Shown in pieces: positions 44,443 through 55,607 of a stretch of 64,000 nt of DNA. The DNA comes from Polynucleobacter meluiroseus (lineage in GTDB: Bacteria; Pseudomonadota; Gammaproteobacteria; Burkholderiales; Burkholderiaceae): assembly GCF_900205755.1 (NCBI RefSeq), contig NZ_OANS01000004.1:62001-126000 (forward strand), given 5' to 3'. Position 1 is the first letter of the stretch; the number at the start of each line of letters is the position of its first letter. A program made the translations under genes and the position numbers. The notes under the pieces are model-generated. The model saw only the letters and a list, made by a program, of their open reading frames with translations. It had not been told where the DNA came from and made no database searches.

Positions 44443-44477
44443 AACATCGATTAATTTTGACTTAGTGAAAGAAGCAG

Positions 44478-45635
44478 ATGAATACGCCAGTTGAAGAAAA
44501 AACATTTAAGCCTAAAAAATCGGTTGCACTTTCTGGCGTGACTGCCGGTAACACTGCGCTGTGCTCTGTGGGTAAAACGGGCAATGATTTGCATTACCGC
44601 GGCTACGATATTTTAGATATCGCTGCCATTTGTGAGTTTGAAGAAATCGCGCATTTATTGATTCATGGCAAATTACCTACCGCGCCAGAACTGCGTGCTT
44701 ATAAGGCAAAGTTAAAGTCCATGCGCGGCATCCCCGCTAGCGTCAAGGTGGCGCTTGAACAACTTCCAGCCAACACTCATCCCATGGACGTCATGCGCAC
44801 GGGCGTATCCGCTTTAGGTTGCGTACTGCCTGAGAAAGAGGGCCATAACGTGCCGGGCGCACGTGATATTGCAGATCGTTTAATGGCTTCATTAGGCTCG
44901 ATGTTGCTCTATTGGTATTGCTGGACCAATCAAGGGAAACGCATTGAAGTGGAAACCGATGATGATTCAATCGGCGCCCACTTCTTGCATTTATTGCATG
45001 GTAAAAAGCCTTCCGCAAGTTGGGAGCGTGCCATGCATACCTCTCTTAATTTATATGCTGAACATGAGTTCAATGCTTCGACTTTCACCGCGCGTGTCAT
45101 TGCCGGAACAGGTAGTGATATGTATTCTGCAATTACTGGCGCTATTGGTGCCTTACGGGGACCAAAGCATGGCGGCGCGAATGAAGTGGCGTTTGAGATT
45201 CAAAAGCGCTATGACAGCCCAGATGAAGCGGAGGCGGATATTCGTCAACGTGTAGAGAATAAAGAAGTGGTGATTGGCTTTGGTCATCCTGTCTACACTG
45301 TGAGCGATCCTCGTAACGTGGTCATTAAAGGTGTTGCGCAATCACTTTCTAAAGAGGCAGGGTCAACCAAGATGTATGACATTGCGGAGCGCCTGGAAAC
45401 CGTGATGTGGGATGTGAAAAAAATGTTTCCTAATTTAGATTGGTTCAGCGCGGTGAGTTACCACATGATGGGTATCCCTACAGCAATGTTTACCCCTTTG
45501 TTTGTGATTGCTCGAACCAGCGGTTGGGGCGCGCACATTATTGAACAGCGGATTGATAACAAGATTATTCGTCCCAGCGCAAACTATATTGGGCCCGAGG
45601 ATTTAAGCTTTGTTCCCATGAACAGTCGTAAATAA
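44478..45635 (+). CDS. prpC: 2-methylcitrate synthase
   Basis: A 385-residue citrate-synthase-fold enzyme condensing propionyl-CoA with oxaloacetate. Motifs: [12 protein letters not shown], catalytic His regions in [13 protein letters not shown] (about 222-234) and [15 protein letters not shown], and the Asp in [19 protein letters not shown]. The short PrpC-type N-terminus and its place before acnD-prpF-prpB favour methylcitrate over citrate synthase. First gene of the methylcitrate cycle cluster. Confidence 0.93.
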   Translation: MNTPVEEKTFKPKKSVALSGVTAGNTALCSVGKTGNDLHYRGYDILDIAAICEFEEIAHLLIHGKLPTAPELRAYKAKLKSMRGIPASVKVALEQLPANTHPMDVMRTGVSALGCVLPEKEGHNVPGARDIADRLMASLGSMLLYWYCWTNQGKRIEVETDDDSIGAHFLHLLHGKKPSASWERAMHTSLNLYAEHEFNASTFTARVIAGTGSDMYSAITGAIGALRGPKHGGANEVAFEIQKRYDSPDEAEADIRQRVENKEVVIGFGHPVYTVSDPRNVVIKGVAQSLSKEAGSTKMYDIAERLETVMWDVKKMFPNLDWFSAVSYHMMGIPTAMFTPLFVIARTSGWGAHIIEQRIDNKIIRPSANYIGPEDLSFVPMNSRK

Positions 45636-45676
45636 TTTTATCTAAGCGCAAATAATCACCAGCAGGCATCAATCAA

Positions 45677-48289
45677 ATGCACATGAACACCTTGTTTAAA
45701 AAATCCCTGCCCGGCACTGCACTTGCCTATTTTGATGCTCGTGAAGCTGTCGAGACCCTCAAACCAGGGGCTTGGGCGAAGTTGTCTTATACGGCAAGGG
45801 TGCATGCAGAAAATATTGTGCGCAAAGCCGAGCCTAGTGCGATCAATGATTATTTAATGCAGTTAATTGAGCGCAAGCGGGAGCGGGATTTTCCTTGGTT
45901 TCCGGCGCGCGTAGTGTGCCATGACATTTTGGGTCAAACCGCTTTGGTGGACTTAGCGGGACTTCGGGATGCGATTGCGGATCAAGGTGGTGATCCTGCT
46001 AAGGTAAATCCGGTGGTGCCAGTACAGCTGATTGTGGACCATTCCCTCGCAGTTGAATATGGCGGCTTTGAACCTGACGCTTTTCAAAAGAATCGAGATA
46101 TTGAAGACCGTCGTAATGAGGATCGCTTTCACTTTATCAACTGGACCAAAACTGCCTTTGATAATGTGGATGTGATTCCTGCTGGCAACGGCATCATGCA
46201 TCAGATTAATTTAGAGCGCATGTCTCCTGTGATTCATAACGATCATGGCTTGGCTTATCCAGATACTTGTATTGGCACAGATTCCCATACGCCCCATATT
46301 GATGCCTTAGGCGTGATTGCTGTTGGCGTTGGTGGCCTCGAAGCTGAGAACGTCATGTTAGGTCGCGCATCTTGGATGCGTTTGCCAGAAATTATTGGAG
46401 TGCACTTAACAGGCAAGCGCCAAGCGGGCATTACCGCTACTGACCTTGTGCTCGCATTAACTCAGTTTTTGCGTCAAGAAAAAGTCGTTGGTGCTTATCT
46501 TGAGTTTTATGGTGAGGGCGCAGCAAGTCTGAGTATTGGCGATCGTGCCACGATTTCTAATATGGCTCCAGAGTATGGGGCAACCGCAGCCTTGTTCTCG
46601 ATCGATGATCAGACATTGACTTATCTACGCTTAACCGGGCGCACTGAAGAGCAAATCAAATTGGTAGAGATCTACGCCAAAGAAGCAGGGCTTTGGTCGG
46701 ATAGTTTAAAGACGGCTGAGTATGAGCGGGTGTTGAGCTTCGACTTGTCTTCTGTAGTGCGTAATATGGCAGGCCCATCTAATCCCCATAAATTGCTACC
46801 GACTTCTGCTTTGGCTGAGCGGGGTATTTCTGGTAATTTGGAGTCCGCTCGCAAGGAAGAGGCGGCAGGCTTGATGCCCGATGGTGCTGTGATTATTGCG
46901 GCGATCACGAGCTGTACCAATACTTCTAATCCACGCAATGTGATAGCTGCCGGCTTGATGGCGCGTAACGCGCGACGCCTCGGTTTGGTTCGCAAGCCCT
47001 GGGTTAAATCATCTTTAGCGCCAGGATCTAAAACTGTTGAGTTATATCTGCAAGAGGCCGGCTTACTTGAAGAGCTTGAGGCCTTGGGTTTTGGGATCGT
47101 CGCATTTGCCTGCACAACCTGCAATGGTATGTCGGGCGCACTCGATCCCCACATTCAGGAAGAAATTATTGAGCGGGATTTGTACACCACTGCCGTCTTG
47201 TCGGGGAACCGCAACTTCGATGGCCGTATTCATCCGTATGCCAAGCAAGCCTTCTTAGCTTCGCCACCTCTAGTGGTGGCTTATGCCATTGCAGGCACAA
47301 TCCGTTTTGATATCGAGCGTGATGTTCTTGCGGTGGTTGATGGCAAAGAAATTCGCCTAATGGATATTTGGCCAGATGACGCAGAGATAGATGCGATCGT
47401 TGCCAAAGCAGTCAAACCGGAACAGTTCCGCAAAGTATATGTGCCGATGTTCGAGCATCGGGTTGAAAATACCGCCGCTGTAAGCCCCCTCTATGATTGG
47501 CGTCCACAATCCACTTATATTCGTCGCCCACCCTATTGGGAAGGCGCACTGGCTGGTGAGCGTACTCTCAAAGGCATGCGTCCTTTAGCCCTTTTGCCCG
47601 ATAACATTACGACGGATCATCTATCGCCATCTAATGCGATCTTGCTGGACTCTGCCGCAGGAGAGTATCTGGCAAAGATGGGCCTTCCTGAAGAAGACTT
47701 CAATTCTTACGCGACCCATCGAGGTGATCACCTGACTGCGCAACGCGCAACCTTCGCCAATCCCCAACTCGTCAATGAAATGGCTGTGATTGATGGGGTA
47801 GTGCAAAAAGGATCCTTGGCGCGGGTCGAGCCAGAAGCTCAAGTAATGCGTATGTGGGAAGCAATTGAAATCTATATGCAGCGTAAACAGCCGCTCATCA
47901 TTATTGCGGGTGCCGATTATGGTCAAGGGTCTTCGCGTGATTGGGCAGCCAAGGGGGTTCGCTTAGCTGGCGTTGAAGTTATTGTGGCTGAGGGATTTGA
48001 ACGCATACACCGTACGAACCTTATTGGTATGGGCGTCCTCCCCTTGGAATTTAAATCCGGCGTTAATCGCAAAACTCTCGGCTTGGATGGTACTGAAACG
48101 TATGATGTAGAAGGAGCACTCAGTCCACGCGCAGAACTCAATCTCGTGATTCATCGCAAGGCGGGTGAAGCTATTAAAGTCCCTATCACTTGTCGCTTGG
48201 ATTCGGATGAAGAGGTTTCAGTTTATGAAGCTGGCGGAGTGTTGCAACGCTTTGCTCAAGACTTCTTAGCTAGCAAACAGGAGCACTGA
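45677..48289 (+). CDS. acnD: 2-methylcitrate dehydratase, Fe/S-dependent
   Basis: An 870-residue aconitase-family enzyme that dehydrates 2-methylcitrate to 2-methylaconitate. It carries the cluster-binding ITSCTNTSNPRNV and FACTTCNGMSG motifs, plus DSHTPHIDALGVIAVGVGG and YGQGSSRDWAAKGVRL. With PrpF it replaces PrpD, which is absent here. A second ATG three codons in is possible. It ends 2 bp before prpF. Confidence 0.94.
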   Translation: MHMNTLFKKSLPGTALAYFDAREAVETLKPGAWAKLSYTARVHAENIVRKAEPSAINDYLMQLIERKRERDFPWFPARVVCHDILGQTALVDLAGLRDAIADQGGDPAKVNPVVPVQLIVDHSLAVEYGGFEPDAFQKNRDIEDRRNEDRFHFINWTKTAFDNVDVIPAGNGIMHQINLERMSPVIHNDHGLAYPDTCIGTDSHTPHIDALGVIAVGVGGLEAENVMLGRASWMRLPEIIGVHLTGKRQAGITATDLVLALTQFLRQEKVVGAYLEFYGEGAASLSIGDRATISNMAPEYGATAALFSIDDQTLTYLRLTGRTEEQIKLVEIYAKEAGLWSDSLKTAEYERVLSFDLSSVVRNMAGPSNPHKLLPTSALAERGISGNLESARKEEAAGLMPDGAVIIAAITSCTNTSNPRNVIAAGLMARNARRLGLVRKPWVKSSLAPGSKTVELYLQEAGLLEELEALGFGIVAFACTTCNGMSGALDPHIQEEIIERDLYTTAVLSGNRNFDGRIHPYAKQAFLASPPLVVAYAIAGTIRFDIERDVLAVVDGKEIRLMDIWPDDAEIDAIVAKAVKPEQFRKVYVPMFEHRVENTAAVSPLYDWRPQSTYIRRPPYWEGALAGERTLKGMRPLALLPDNITTDHLSPSNAILLDSAAGEYLAKMGLPEEDFNSYATHRGDHLTAQRATFANPQLVNEMAVIDGVVQKGSLARVEPEAQVMRMWEAIEIYMQRKQPLIIIAGADYGQGSSRDWAAKGVRLAGVEVIVAEGFERIHRTNLIGMGVLPLEFKSGVNRKTLGLDGTETYDVEGALSPRAELNLVIHRKAGEAIKVPITCRLDSDEEVSVYEAGGVLQRFAQDFLASKQEH

Positions 48290-48291
48290 AC

Positions 48292-49488
48292 ATGTCAGCC
48301 AAAGCCGTTCCGCAAATCGCTATTCCTGCCACGTACATGCGTGGGGGTACCAGCAAGGGCGTGTTCTTTCTGTTGAGTGATATGCCTAAGGTTGCGCAAG
48401 CGCCTGGAGCGGCACGGGATGCCTTATTGATGCGTGTCATTGGCAGTCCTGATCCTTATGAAAAGCAAATTGATGGCATGGGCGGTGCTACTTCGAGCAC
48501 TAGTAAAACCGTCATTCTGTCTAAAAGTTCCCAGCCCGACCATGATGTAGATTATTTATTTGGCCAAGTGTCGATTGATAAGGCCTTTGTAGATTGGAGT
48601 GGTAACTGCGGTAATTTATCTGCGGCAGTAGGTCCATTAGCGATTCGTAAGGGGCTCGTCGATGCGGCTAGGATTCCGCAAAACGGTATTGCTACTGTCC
48701 GTATTTGGCAGGCCAATATTGGTAAAACGATTATTTCCCATGTTGCGATCACGGATGGCCAGGTACAGGAGACGGGTGACTTCGAGCTCGATGGGGTCAC
48801 GTTTCCCGCGGCAGAAGTGCAACTGGAATTTATCAACCCTGCGGCTGAAGAAGAGGGGGCATCTGGAGCGATGTTCCCGACAGGAAATTTGGTAGATGAT
48901 CTCGACGTACCGGGCGTAGGCGTGCTTAAGGCAACCATGATTAATGCAGGTATTCCGACAATCTTTATTAATGCGGCGGACATCCAGTACAACGGTACAG
49001 AATTGCAGGGCGATATTAATTCCGATCCTCAGGCATTGCAATTACTGGAAACAATTCGGGCCTACGGCGCGCTGCGCATGGGTTTAATTACAGACATTGC
49101 CCAAGCCGCTACCCGCCAGCACACGCCCAAGCTAGCCTGGGTAGCATCACCCGCTGAATATAAATCCTCCAGCGGCAAAGTAGTCAAAGCCGTTGAAATA
49201 GATTTGTTGGTGAGAGCGATGTCCATGGGCAAATTGCATCACGCCATGATGGGTACTGCGGCAGTGGCAATTGGAACTGCAGCCGCTATCGAAGGTACCC
49301 TAGTAAATACCGCCGCGGGTGGCGGTGATTTAAGTAGTGTACGTTTTGGCCACCCGTCGGGTACTTTGCGAGTTGGTGCTCAAGCTTCATTGGTGGATGG
49401 GGAATGGCAGGTAGTTAAAGCCATCATGAGCCGTAGTGCTCGTCTACTCATGGAAGGTTCGGTCTTTGTACCGGGCGACTCTTTCTAA
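48292..49488 (+). CDS. prpF: 2-methylaconitate cis-trans isomerase PrpF
   Basis: A 398-residue protein of the PrpF family, which isomerises the AcnD product so that aconitase can rehydrate it to 2-methylisocitrate. Landmarks: TYMRGGTSKGVFFL (about 14-27), GMGGATSSTSKTVI, DWSGNCGNLSAAVGPLAI (Cys and the proton-transfer region) and MGKLHHAMMGTAAVAIGTA. It is close-packed after acnD. Confidence 0.94.
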   Translation: MSAKAVPQIAIPATYMRGGTSKGVFFLLSDMPKVAQAPGAARDALLMRVIGSPDPYEKQIDGMGGATSSTSKTVILSKSSQPDHDVDYLFGQVSIDKAFVDWSGNCGNLSAAVGPLAIRKGLVDAARIPQNGIATVRIWQANIGKTIISHVAITDGQVQETGDFELDGVTFPAAEVQLEFINPAAEEEGASGAMFPTGNLVDDLDVPGVGVLKATMINAGIPTIFINAADIQYNGTELQGDINSDPQALQLLETIRAYGALRMGLITDIAQAATRQHTPKLAWVASPAEYKSSSGKVVKAVEIDLLVRAMSMGKLHHAMMGTAAVAIGTAAAIEGTLVNTAAGGGDLSSVRFGHPSGTLRVGAQASLVDGEWQVVKAIMSRSARLLMEGSVFVPGDSF

Positions 49489-49534
49489 ATCAAAAAATAA
49501 GAATCATTAAATAAGAATCAATAAAGGAATGTAT

Positions 49535-50398
49535 ATGACTAGCCGTGAAACTCTCAAAGCACTGGTTGAAGCCCGTCGTGGCCTGCTCGTTCCTGGGGCT
49601 TTTAATGCAATGTCTGCACGGGTCATCGAAGACCTTGGCTTCGAGGCTATCTATGTCACGGGTGCTGGGGTAACCAATATGTGGTTTGGCTTACCAGATC
49701 AAGGTTTTATGGGTTTGCATGAGATAGCTGATCATACCGCCCGCATTCGGGATGCAGTGCAAGTGCCCTTGATTGTGGATGCCGATACAGGCTTTGGTAA
49801 CGCCCTCAACGTCCGTCACACGGTGCGTGTACTTGAGCGTGCTGGCGCAGATTGCATTCAGTTTGAGGATCAAGTTGCACCGAAGCGCTGCGGCCACTTT
49901 TCAGGAAAAGAAGTGATTTCTACTGAGGAGGCGGTTTCTAAAATTAAGGCCGCAGTCGATGCGCGTCAAGATAGCAATCTTCTTATCATGGCACGGACAG
50001 ATGCTTGTGCAGTGTATGGTTTCGAAGCAGCAATTGAGCGCGCTGAAAAGTTTAGCGAAGCGGGCGCGGATATTTTGTTTGTTGAGGCGGTTACCACTGC
50101 AGAAGAGATTCGCTCTTTACCGCACCGCTTAAGCAAGCCTCAACTCATGAACATGGTGATTGGTGGCAAAACCCCCATCATTGGTAGCGAAGAATTAGCT
50201 GGCCTTGGTTATGGGATTGTGCTCTACGCCAATGCAGCTTTGCAGGGTGCAGTAGCCGGCATGCAAAAGGCCTTGACTGTTTTGCGGGATGCGCAGCGCA
50301 TTGATGAAGATCCTAATTTGGTCGTCCCATTTGCTGAGCGTCAGCGCCTGGTAAACAAACCATTTTTGGATGCACTCGAGAAAAAATACTCCGTCTAA
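49535..50398 (+). CDS. prpB: 2-methylisocitrate lyase
   Basis: A 287-residue enzyme splitting 2-methylisocitrate to pyruvate and succinate. It shows VPGAFNAMSARVIEDLGFE, the Mg2+-binding IVDADTGFGN, FEDQVAPKRCGHFSGKE (catalytic KRCGH) and LLIMARTDACAVYG. ATG 49535 is chosen over 49529 because AAAGGA then sits 6 nt away. It is last in the order prpC-acnD-prpF-prpB; no PrpR is nearby. Confidence 0.95.
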   Translation: MTSRETLKALVEARRGLLVPGAFNAMSARVIEDLGFEAIYVTGAGVTNMWFGLPDQGFMGLHEIADHTARIRDAVQVPLIVDADTGFGNALNVRHTVRVLERAGADCIQFEDQVAPKRCGHFSGKEVISTEEAVSKIKAAVDARQDSNLLIMARTDACAVYGFEAAIERAEKFSEAGADILFVEAVTTAEEIRSLPHRLSKPQLMNMVIGGKTPIIGSEELAGLGYGIVLYANAALQGAVAGMQKALTVLRDAQRIDEDPNLVVPFAERQRLVNKPFLDALEKKYSV

Positions 50399-50429
50399 AG
50401 CAGATGGAAGTGGCTCAGTAGCCTAGTTT

Positions 50430-51578
<1,149 letters not shown>

Positions 51579-51623
51579 TCAGCAGACTATACCAAGCTAA
51601 TGGCAGATGCGTAGAGGTAGATT

Positions 51624-52178
51624 TTAGTGATGCTGTAAATAGTTCATCACCCAAGCTGGATCGCTGTCACTTGGGAATATGGGGTAATGCACCGCTTCAA
51701 TCACACCGTTATTAGCGATGAGCGTGACGCGCTTAAGCAAAGTCATGTCTGCAGCAACAAAGGTTGGAAGCTGTAAAGCCTTCTGAAATAGTAGCTTGTC
51801 ATCACTCACTACCGGAAAAGGCAAGTGCAAACGGTCGGCCATCTCTTGTTGGTAATCGGTCGCTTGTGTGCTTAAGCCCACCACTTCAGCGCCGAGTGCT
51901 TGCAGCTCTTGATAGTGATCCCTAAAGGAGCAGCTCTGCGGTGTACATCCTCGAGCACCAGGTATTTGATCCCAGCCCTCAGGCAGGGCAACATTGGGTT
52001 GACCAGTCATTGGATAGCAATAGATCACTAGCTTTCCAATCAGGCTGCCCAAGTCAATGAATTTGCCAGTAGTGGCTTGTAAAGCAATGCGAGGTAGCCT
52101 CATCCCGATTAGATGATCGGTAGCGCCGTCATCTTTTGGAACGGGAAGATCGGTAGGAAGTTGATTTAGATTGGTCAT
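51624..52178 (-). CDS. Peroxiredoxin (AhpC/TSA-Prx family)
   Basis: A 184-residue thioredoxin-fold protein. The active region reads YCYPMTGQP, then GARGCTPQSCSFRDHYQEL, with two Cys separated by four residues. VVGLSTQATDYQQEM and LPFPVVSD follow as in PrxQ-like enzymes. It probably reduces peroxides in the cytosol; no signal peptide is seen. It lies 36 bp downstream of cysB, so the pair may be one transcript. Confidence 0.8.
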   Translation of the reverse strand: MTNLNQLPTDLPVPKDDGATDHLIGMRLPRIALQATTGKFIDLGSLIGKLVIYCYPMTGQPNVALPEGWDQIPGARGCTPQSCSFRDHYQELQALGAEVVGLSTQATDYQQEMADRLHLPFPVVSDDKLLFQKALQLPTFVAADMTLLKRVTLIANNGVIEAVHYPIFPSDSDPAWVMNYLQHH

Positions 52179-52214
52179 GAACTGATTCCTTACGGTCTAC
52201 TCAATTAATCGAAC

Positions 52215-53156
52215 TTAGATCTCATAGACATCACCCTCATTATTCATTGCCTGCTCAACAATTTTGCGCGTCAGGGTTGGTGAAAATAACTCAATGAAGG
52301 TATAGACAAATGATCTGAGGTAAGCACCTTGCTTAACGCCTAGATGTGTGACGTTACTGCCAAATAAGTGCCCAACCGGAATCACTTTCAAATTACGGTC
52401 CCTATCCGCATCGTATGCCAAACCAGCAACGATACCGACGCCCATGCCGATTTCAACATAAGTCTTAATGACGTCCGCATCAATGGCCTCCAAAATAATG
52501 TCAGGCTGCAAGTTGCGTTGCAGAAACGCAGCATCAATTTTGCTGCGACCTGCGAAGGCTTTGTCATAGGTAATCAGCGGGTACTTGGCAACTTCTTCTA
52601 GGGTGATAGCAGCTTGATTTAGTAGGGGGTGGCTCAATGGCACCATGAGAACATGTTGCCATTGATAGCCAGGTAAAGCCAGCACGCCAGGGGTATTGGC
52701 GATACCTTCAGTGGCAATGGCTATATCGGCACGGTCTTGGGTAAGTAGATCAGCAATTTGACCTGGGTTGCCTTGCTGAATGCTGACGCGCACTTTGGGA
52801 AAGCGCTTAGTAAATTCACTTAATACTTTAGGTAAGGCATAGCGCGCTTGTGTATGCGTGGTGGCAATCACGAAGTTTCCCTGATCTTGACTAGCAAAAT
52901 CTTTGCCCACACGTCGCAGAGTTTCTACTTCATCTAAGATGCGTTCAATCGAGACCAAAATGCGTTTGCCTGGCTCAGTGAGCGAGCGAATGCGTTTGCC
53001 GTGACGCCGGAAAATTTCAACACCCAACTCGTCTTCGAGTTCAATAATCGCCTTCGAGACCCCTGGCTGCGAGGTAAAAAGCGCCTTAGCAGCAGTAGTG
53101 AGATTAAAGTTTTGCCTGACGGCTTCCCGGACAAAGCGAAATTGGTGCAAATTCAT
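52215..53156 (-). CDS. cysB: CysB-type LysR regulator
   Basis: A 313-residue LysR-family activator of sulfur assimilation. The N-terminal winged HTH is FNLTTAAKALFTSQPGVSKA (about 17-36) followed by LEDELGVEIFRRHGKRI. The effector domain starts near residue 92 with FVIATTHTQARYALP, a CysB/Cbl-type signature for sensing O-acetylserine or thiosulfate. A 9-bp palindrome sits 13 bp upstream of the start, a likely self-regulating site. Confidence 0.92.
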   Translation of the reverse strand: MNLHQFRFVREAVRQNFNLTTAAKALFTSQPGVSKAIIELEDELGVEIFRRHGKRIRSLTEPGKRILVSIERILDEVETLRRVGKDFASQDQGNFVIATTHTQARYALPKVLSEFTKRFPKVRVSIQQGNPGQIADLLTQDRADIAIATEGIANTPGVLALPGYQWQHVLMVPLSHPLLNQAAITLEEVAKYPLITYDKAFAGRSKIDAAFLQRNLQPDIILEAIDADVIKTYVEIGMGVGIVAGLAYDADRDRNLKVIPVGHLFGSNVTHLGVKQGAYLRSFVYTFIELFSPTLTRKIVEQAMNNEGDVYEI

Positions 53157-53168
53157 GAGGATTCCATT

Positions 53169-53192
53169 CTATATATCTTTAGCGATATATAG
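53169..53192. promoter_or_regulatory. Palindromic box upstream of cysB
   Basis: CTATATATC, a 6-nt spacer, then GATATATAG form a perfect 9-bp inverted repeat between the lptG end and the cysB start. Its dyad form and position fit a LysR autoregulatory site. Confidence 0.5.
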
Positions 53193-53219
53193 ATTAAATT
53201 CTATATGAATATCCAATAA

Positions 53220-54374
53220 TTATGATTTTGATACCCAGCGCAATCCCAAAATGGCTAAGAGGAAGTAAAACAAGGGGGGTGTCAAAGCTGTCAGTAAAGG
53301 TGGCCATGAACCAAGTAGCCCTACGTTGGAGAACAAAGAGTTAAACAACTGAAAACTCATGCCCAGCATAATGCCGCCAAAGACTTTGAAGCCCACACTT
53401 CCAGCGCGGACTTTGAGATAAGCAAAGGGTAGCGCTAAAGCGAGCATCACAAAAATGGTCAGCGGATAAATCACCTTCTTCCAAAATGCGATCGCATGAC
53501 GTTGAATATCTTGCTTGTTATCTTGTAAGTGAGAAATAAAGCGGCCTAGACTCAGGATCGACATTTTCTCTGGGCTAATCAGCAGGACACCCAAGATTTG
53601 CGGGGTGACTTCGGAGACCAGGCTGATGGTGGGGTGTTTATAAGTGTGAGCGGTGTACACGGGCTCAAGCGAATCGGTTTGTTTAGTTTCTGTAAAGCGG
53701 GTTTCTGTTACCTCATTCAATACCCAGGTACCCATCTGGTCAAATTGCCCGCTGACAGCGCTACGAATCGAGAGCAAGCGATACATATCATCGAATTCAT
53801 ACATACGGATATTAGCAATCTCATTATCTTTCTCGATCTTGCCCACGTTGACATAACGTACTCCAGGTCTAATAGGACCGTTCCCATCTTCATCACGCAA
53901 TCGGTCTTTGACCCAAACACCTGTTTTAAATTGAGAGGTATAGGCAGAGCCTAGGGCTTTCATCCGTATCTTCTCGGAGAGATTCTCTGTGTATGGGCCC
54001 ACACCCTCGCTAATAATTAAGGTCAGCACGATGAGGGGTAAGGCAATTTTCGCTAAGGTCAGCAATCCTCGTTTTGCGTCTAAACCCGCAATTCGCAAAA
54101 TGGTGAACTCAGATTGACTCGCAAGCATGGCAAAGACATAGATTCCCCCAATCAAACCAGCGATCGGAATGATTTCAGAGATGCGGCTGGGCGCCTTTAG
54201 GAGTACATGCAACAAAGCTAAAGGCAAGGTGTAGGCACCCTTGATGGAGCCTAGCTCACTCAAAATATCAAAGAACAAAAAGAGAGCTACCAAAGCAAAT
54301 AAGATGAAACCAAACGCAGCGTAAATTTGCCGTGCTAAGTAGCGCTCATAAATAAAAGGAAAGAGCAATCTCAT
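53220..54374 (-). CDS. lptG: LPS export permease LptG
   Basis: A 384-residue inner-membrane subunit of the LptB2FG transporter that extracts LPS for delivery to the outer membrane. It has helices at both ends with a large periplasmic beta-jellyroll between (about 135-275). The N-terminal ERYLARQIYAAFGFILFALV and LIGGIYVFAMLASQSEFTILRIAG match LptG. It overlaps lptF by 4 bp (ATGA). Confidence 0.93.
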   Translation of the reverse strand: MRLLFPFIYERYLARQIYAAFGFILFALVALFLFFDILSELGSIKGAYTLPLALLHVLLKAPSRISEIIPIAGLIGGIYVFAMLASQSEFTILRIAGLDAKRGLLTLAKIALPLIVLTLIISEGVGPYTENLSEKIRMKALGSAYTSQFKTGVWVKDRLRDEDGNGPIRPGVRYVNVGKIEKDNEIANIRMYEFDDMYRLLSIRSAVSGQFDQMGTWVLNEVTETRFTETKQTDSLEPVYTAHTYKHPTISLVSEVTPQILGVLLISPEKMSILSLGRFISHLQDNKQDIQRHAIAFWKKVIYPLTIFVMLALALPFAYLKVRAGSVGFKVFGGIMLGMSFQLFNSLFSNVGLLGSWPPLLTALTPPLFYFLLAILGLRWVSKS

Positions 54375-55483
54375 TTACTTATCCATGCGGGTAATTGACG
54401 GCGCCACCAATTTAAGGAGGGGTTGATGCGATTGCGAATGAGCACGATCGCCATGAGAATGGCAAGTAAGTGAATCAGCCAGACGCCCACAAAGACACTC
54501 ACTTTGCCTTGAGAGACAAAATTTTGTGTCAGATTTAAGAGGTTGCTATAAATCAAATAAACCAGCACGGCATAAAATAGAGCAGTGTAGTTACCCAGGC
54601 GCGGGTTGACATACGCTAGTGGGATCGCAATTAGTACTAAGCCGAGCGCCATCAAAGGTAAGCCAACGCGCCACAACAGCTCAGCACGATTGGGGTTGAG
54701 GGTGGCAGGATTGGGGTCATCGAGCAATTCCATCACCGTCTTTTCTCGGTCACGCGGTGGCGGCTGCAAGGTTTCTTTGCTGCGAATATCCGTGGTGTAG
54801 TCATCAAATTCTAAGATGCGGAAATTGGGCTCGGCTGGTAAGCCTTCATAGCGACGTCCCTGATGCAGAACAATAGACTTACCCCCGTCGGCATTATTTT
54901 GCATATAGCCAGTAGAAGCAACTGCAACACTGACGCGTCCATTTTTCATCTCAGTGGCAAAAATATTCTTTACTTCATTTTTTTGGACGTCTAAGTCCTC
55001 AATAAAAAAGACGCGCTCGGCTTTGGCTGACTCTTTGAATTGCCCTGCAACGACCATCGCAACATCACTACGCTGTTGAAAACGTTGGCTGATGAGGGTG
55101 GACTCGCGATTAGCCCAAGGCCATACAAAAAGAGCCAACAAGGCAATGATGACAATAAGGGGGGCGGCAAACCGTAAGATTGGGCCAATCAGACTAGTAA
55201 TGCTAAGACCACTTGCAAACCAAACGATCATTTCGGAATCTTTGTACCAACGTACCAAAACGATCAGCACAGCAACAAATAAAGAAACGGTGAGCAAAAC
55301 TGCCATGTAACCCAGAGTGGCTAAAGCAATTAACACGAGGGTATCTTCTGGACTAACAGCGCCGTTAGCGGCAAATCCCAAAACGCGGATCACTAAGGTC
55401 GTAATCATGATGGTGACTAAGACCAAAAAGACACCCCCAGTCGTAAAACTGAGTTCGCGGCGAAGGGCTTGCTGAAAGATCAT
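54371..55483 (-). CDS. lptF: LPS export permease LptF
   Basis: A 370-residue partner of LptG with the same fold: six helices and a periplasmic domain. IFQQALRRELSFTTGGVFLV at the start and WYKDSEMIVWFASGLS (coupling helix) are typical of LptF. The pair is first in a minus-strand unit lptF-lptG and is divergent from pepA. Confidence 0.93.
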   Translation of the reverse strand: MIFQQALRRELSFTTGGVFLVLVTIMITTLVIRVLGFAANGAVSPEDTLVLIALATLGYMAVLLTVSLFVAVLIVLVRWYKDSEMIVWFASGLSITSLIGPILRFAAPLIVIIALLALFVWPWANRESTLISQRFQQRSDVAMVVAGQFKESAKAERVFFIEDLDVQKNEVKNIFATEMKNGRVSVAVASTGYMQNNADGGKSIVLHQGRRYEGLPAEPNFRILEFDDYTTDIRSKETLQPPPRDREKTVMELLDDPNPATLNPNRAELLWRVGLPLMALGLVLIAIPLAYVNPRLGNYTALFYAVLVYLIYSNLLNLTQNFVSQGKVSVFVGVWLIHLLAILMAIVLIRNRINPSLNWWRRQLPAWISK

Positions 55484-55607
55484 GAATGCGAGGTTATGTG
55501 TAAGAAAGTCTTAATGTGAATTTGCTAAAGTAAAGAATCTTCATGGAGGATAATGGATAAATACTGAATTACCCTTCCGAACTCACTTAAAGATGCTGTA
55601 ATACATT

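Noticed and set aside
46672-47154. 160-codon minus-strand frame inside acnD
   Set aside because: It lies opposite conserved aconitase motifs and has shadow-type composition.
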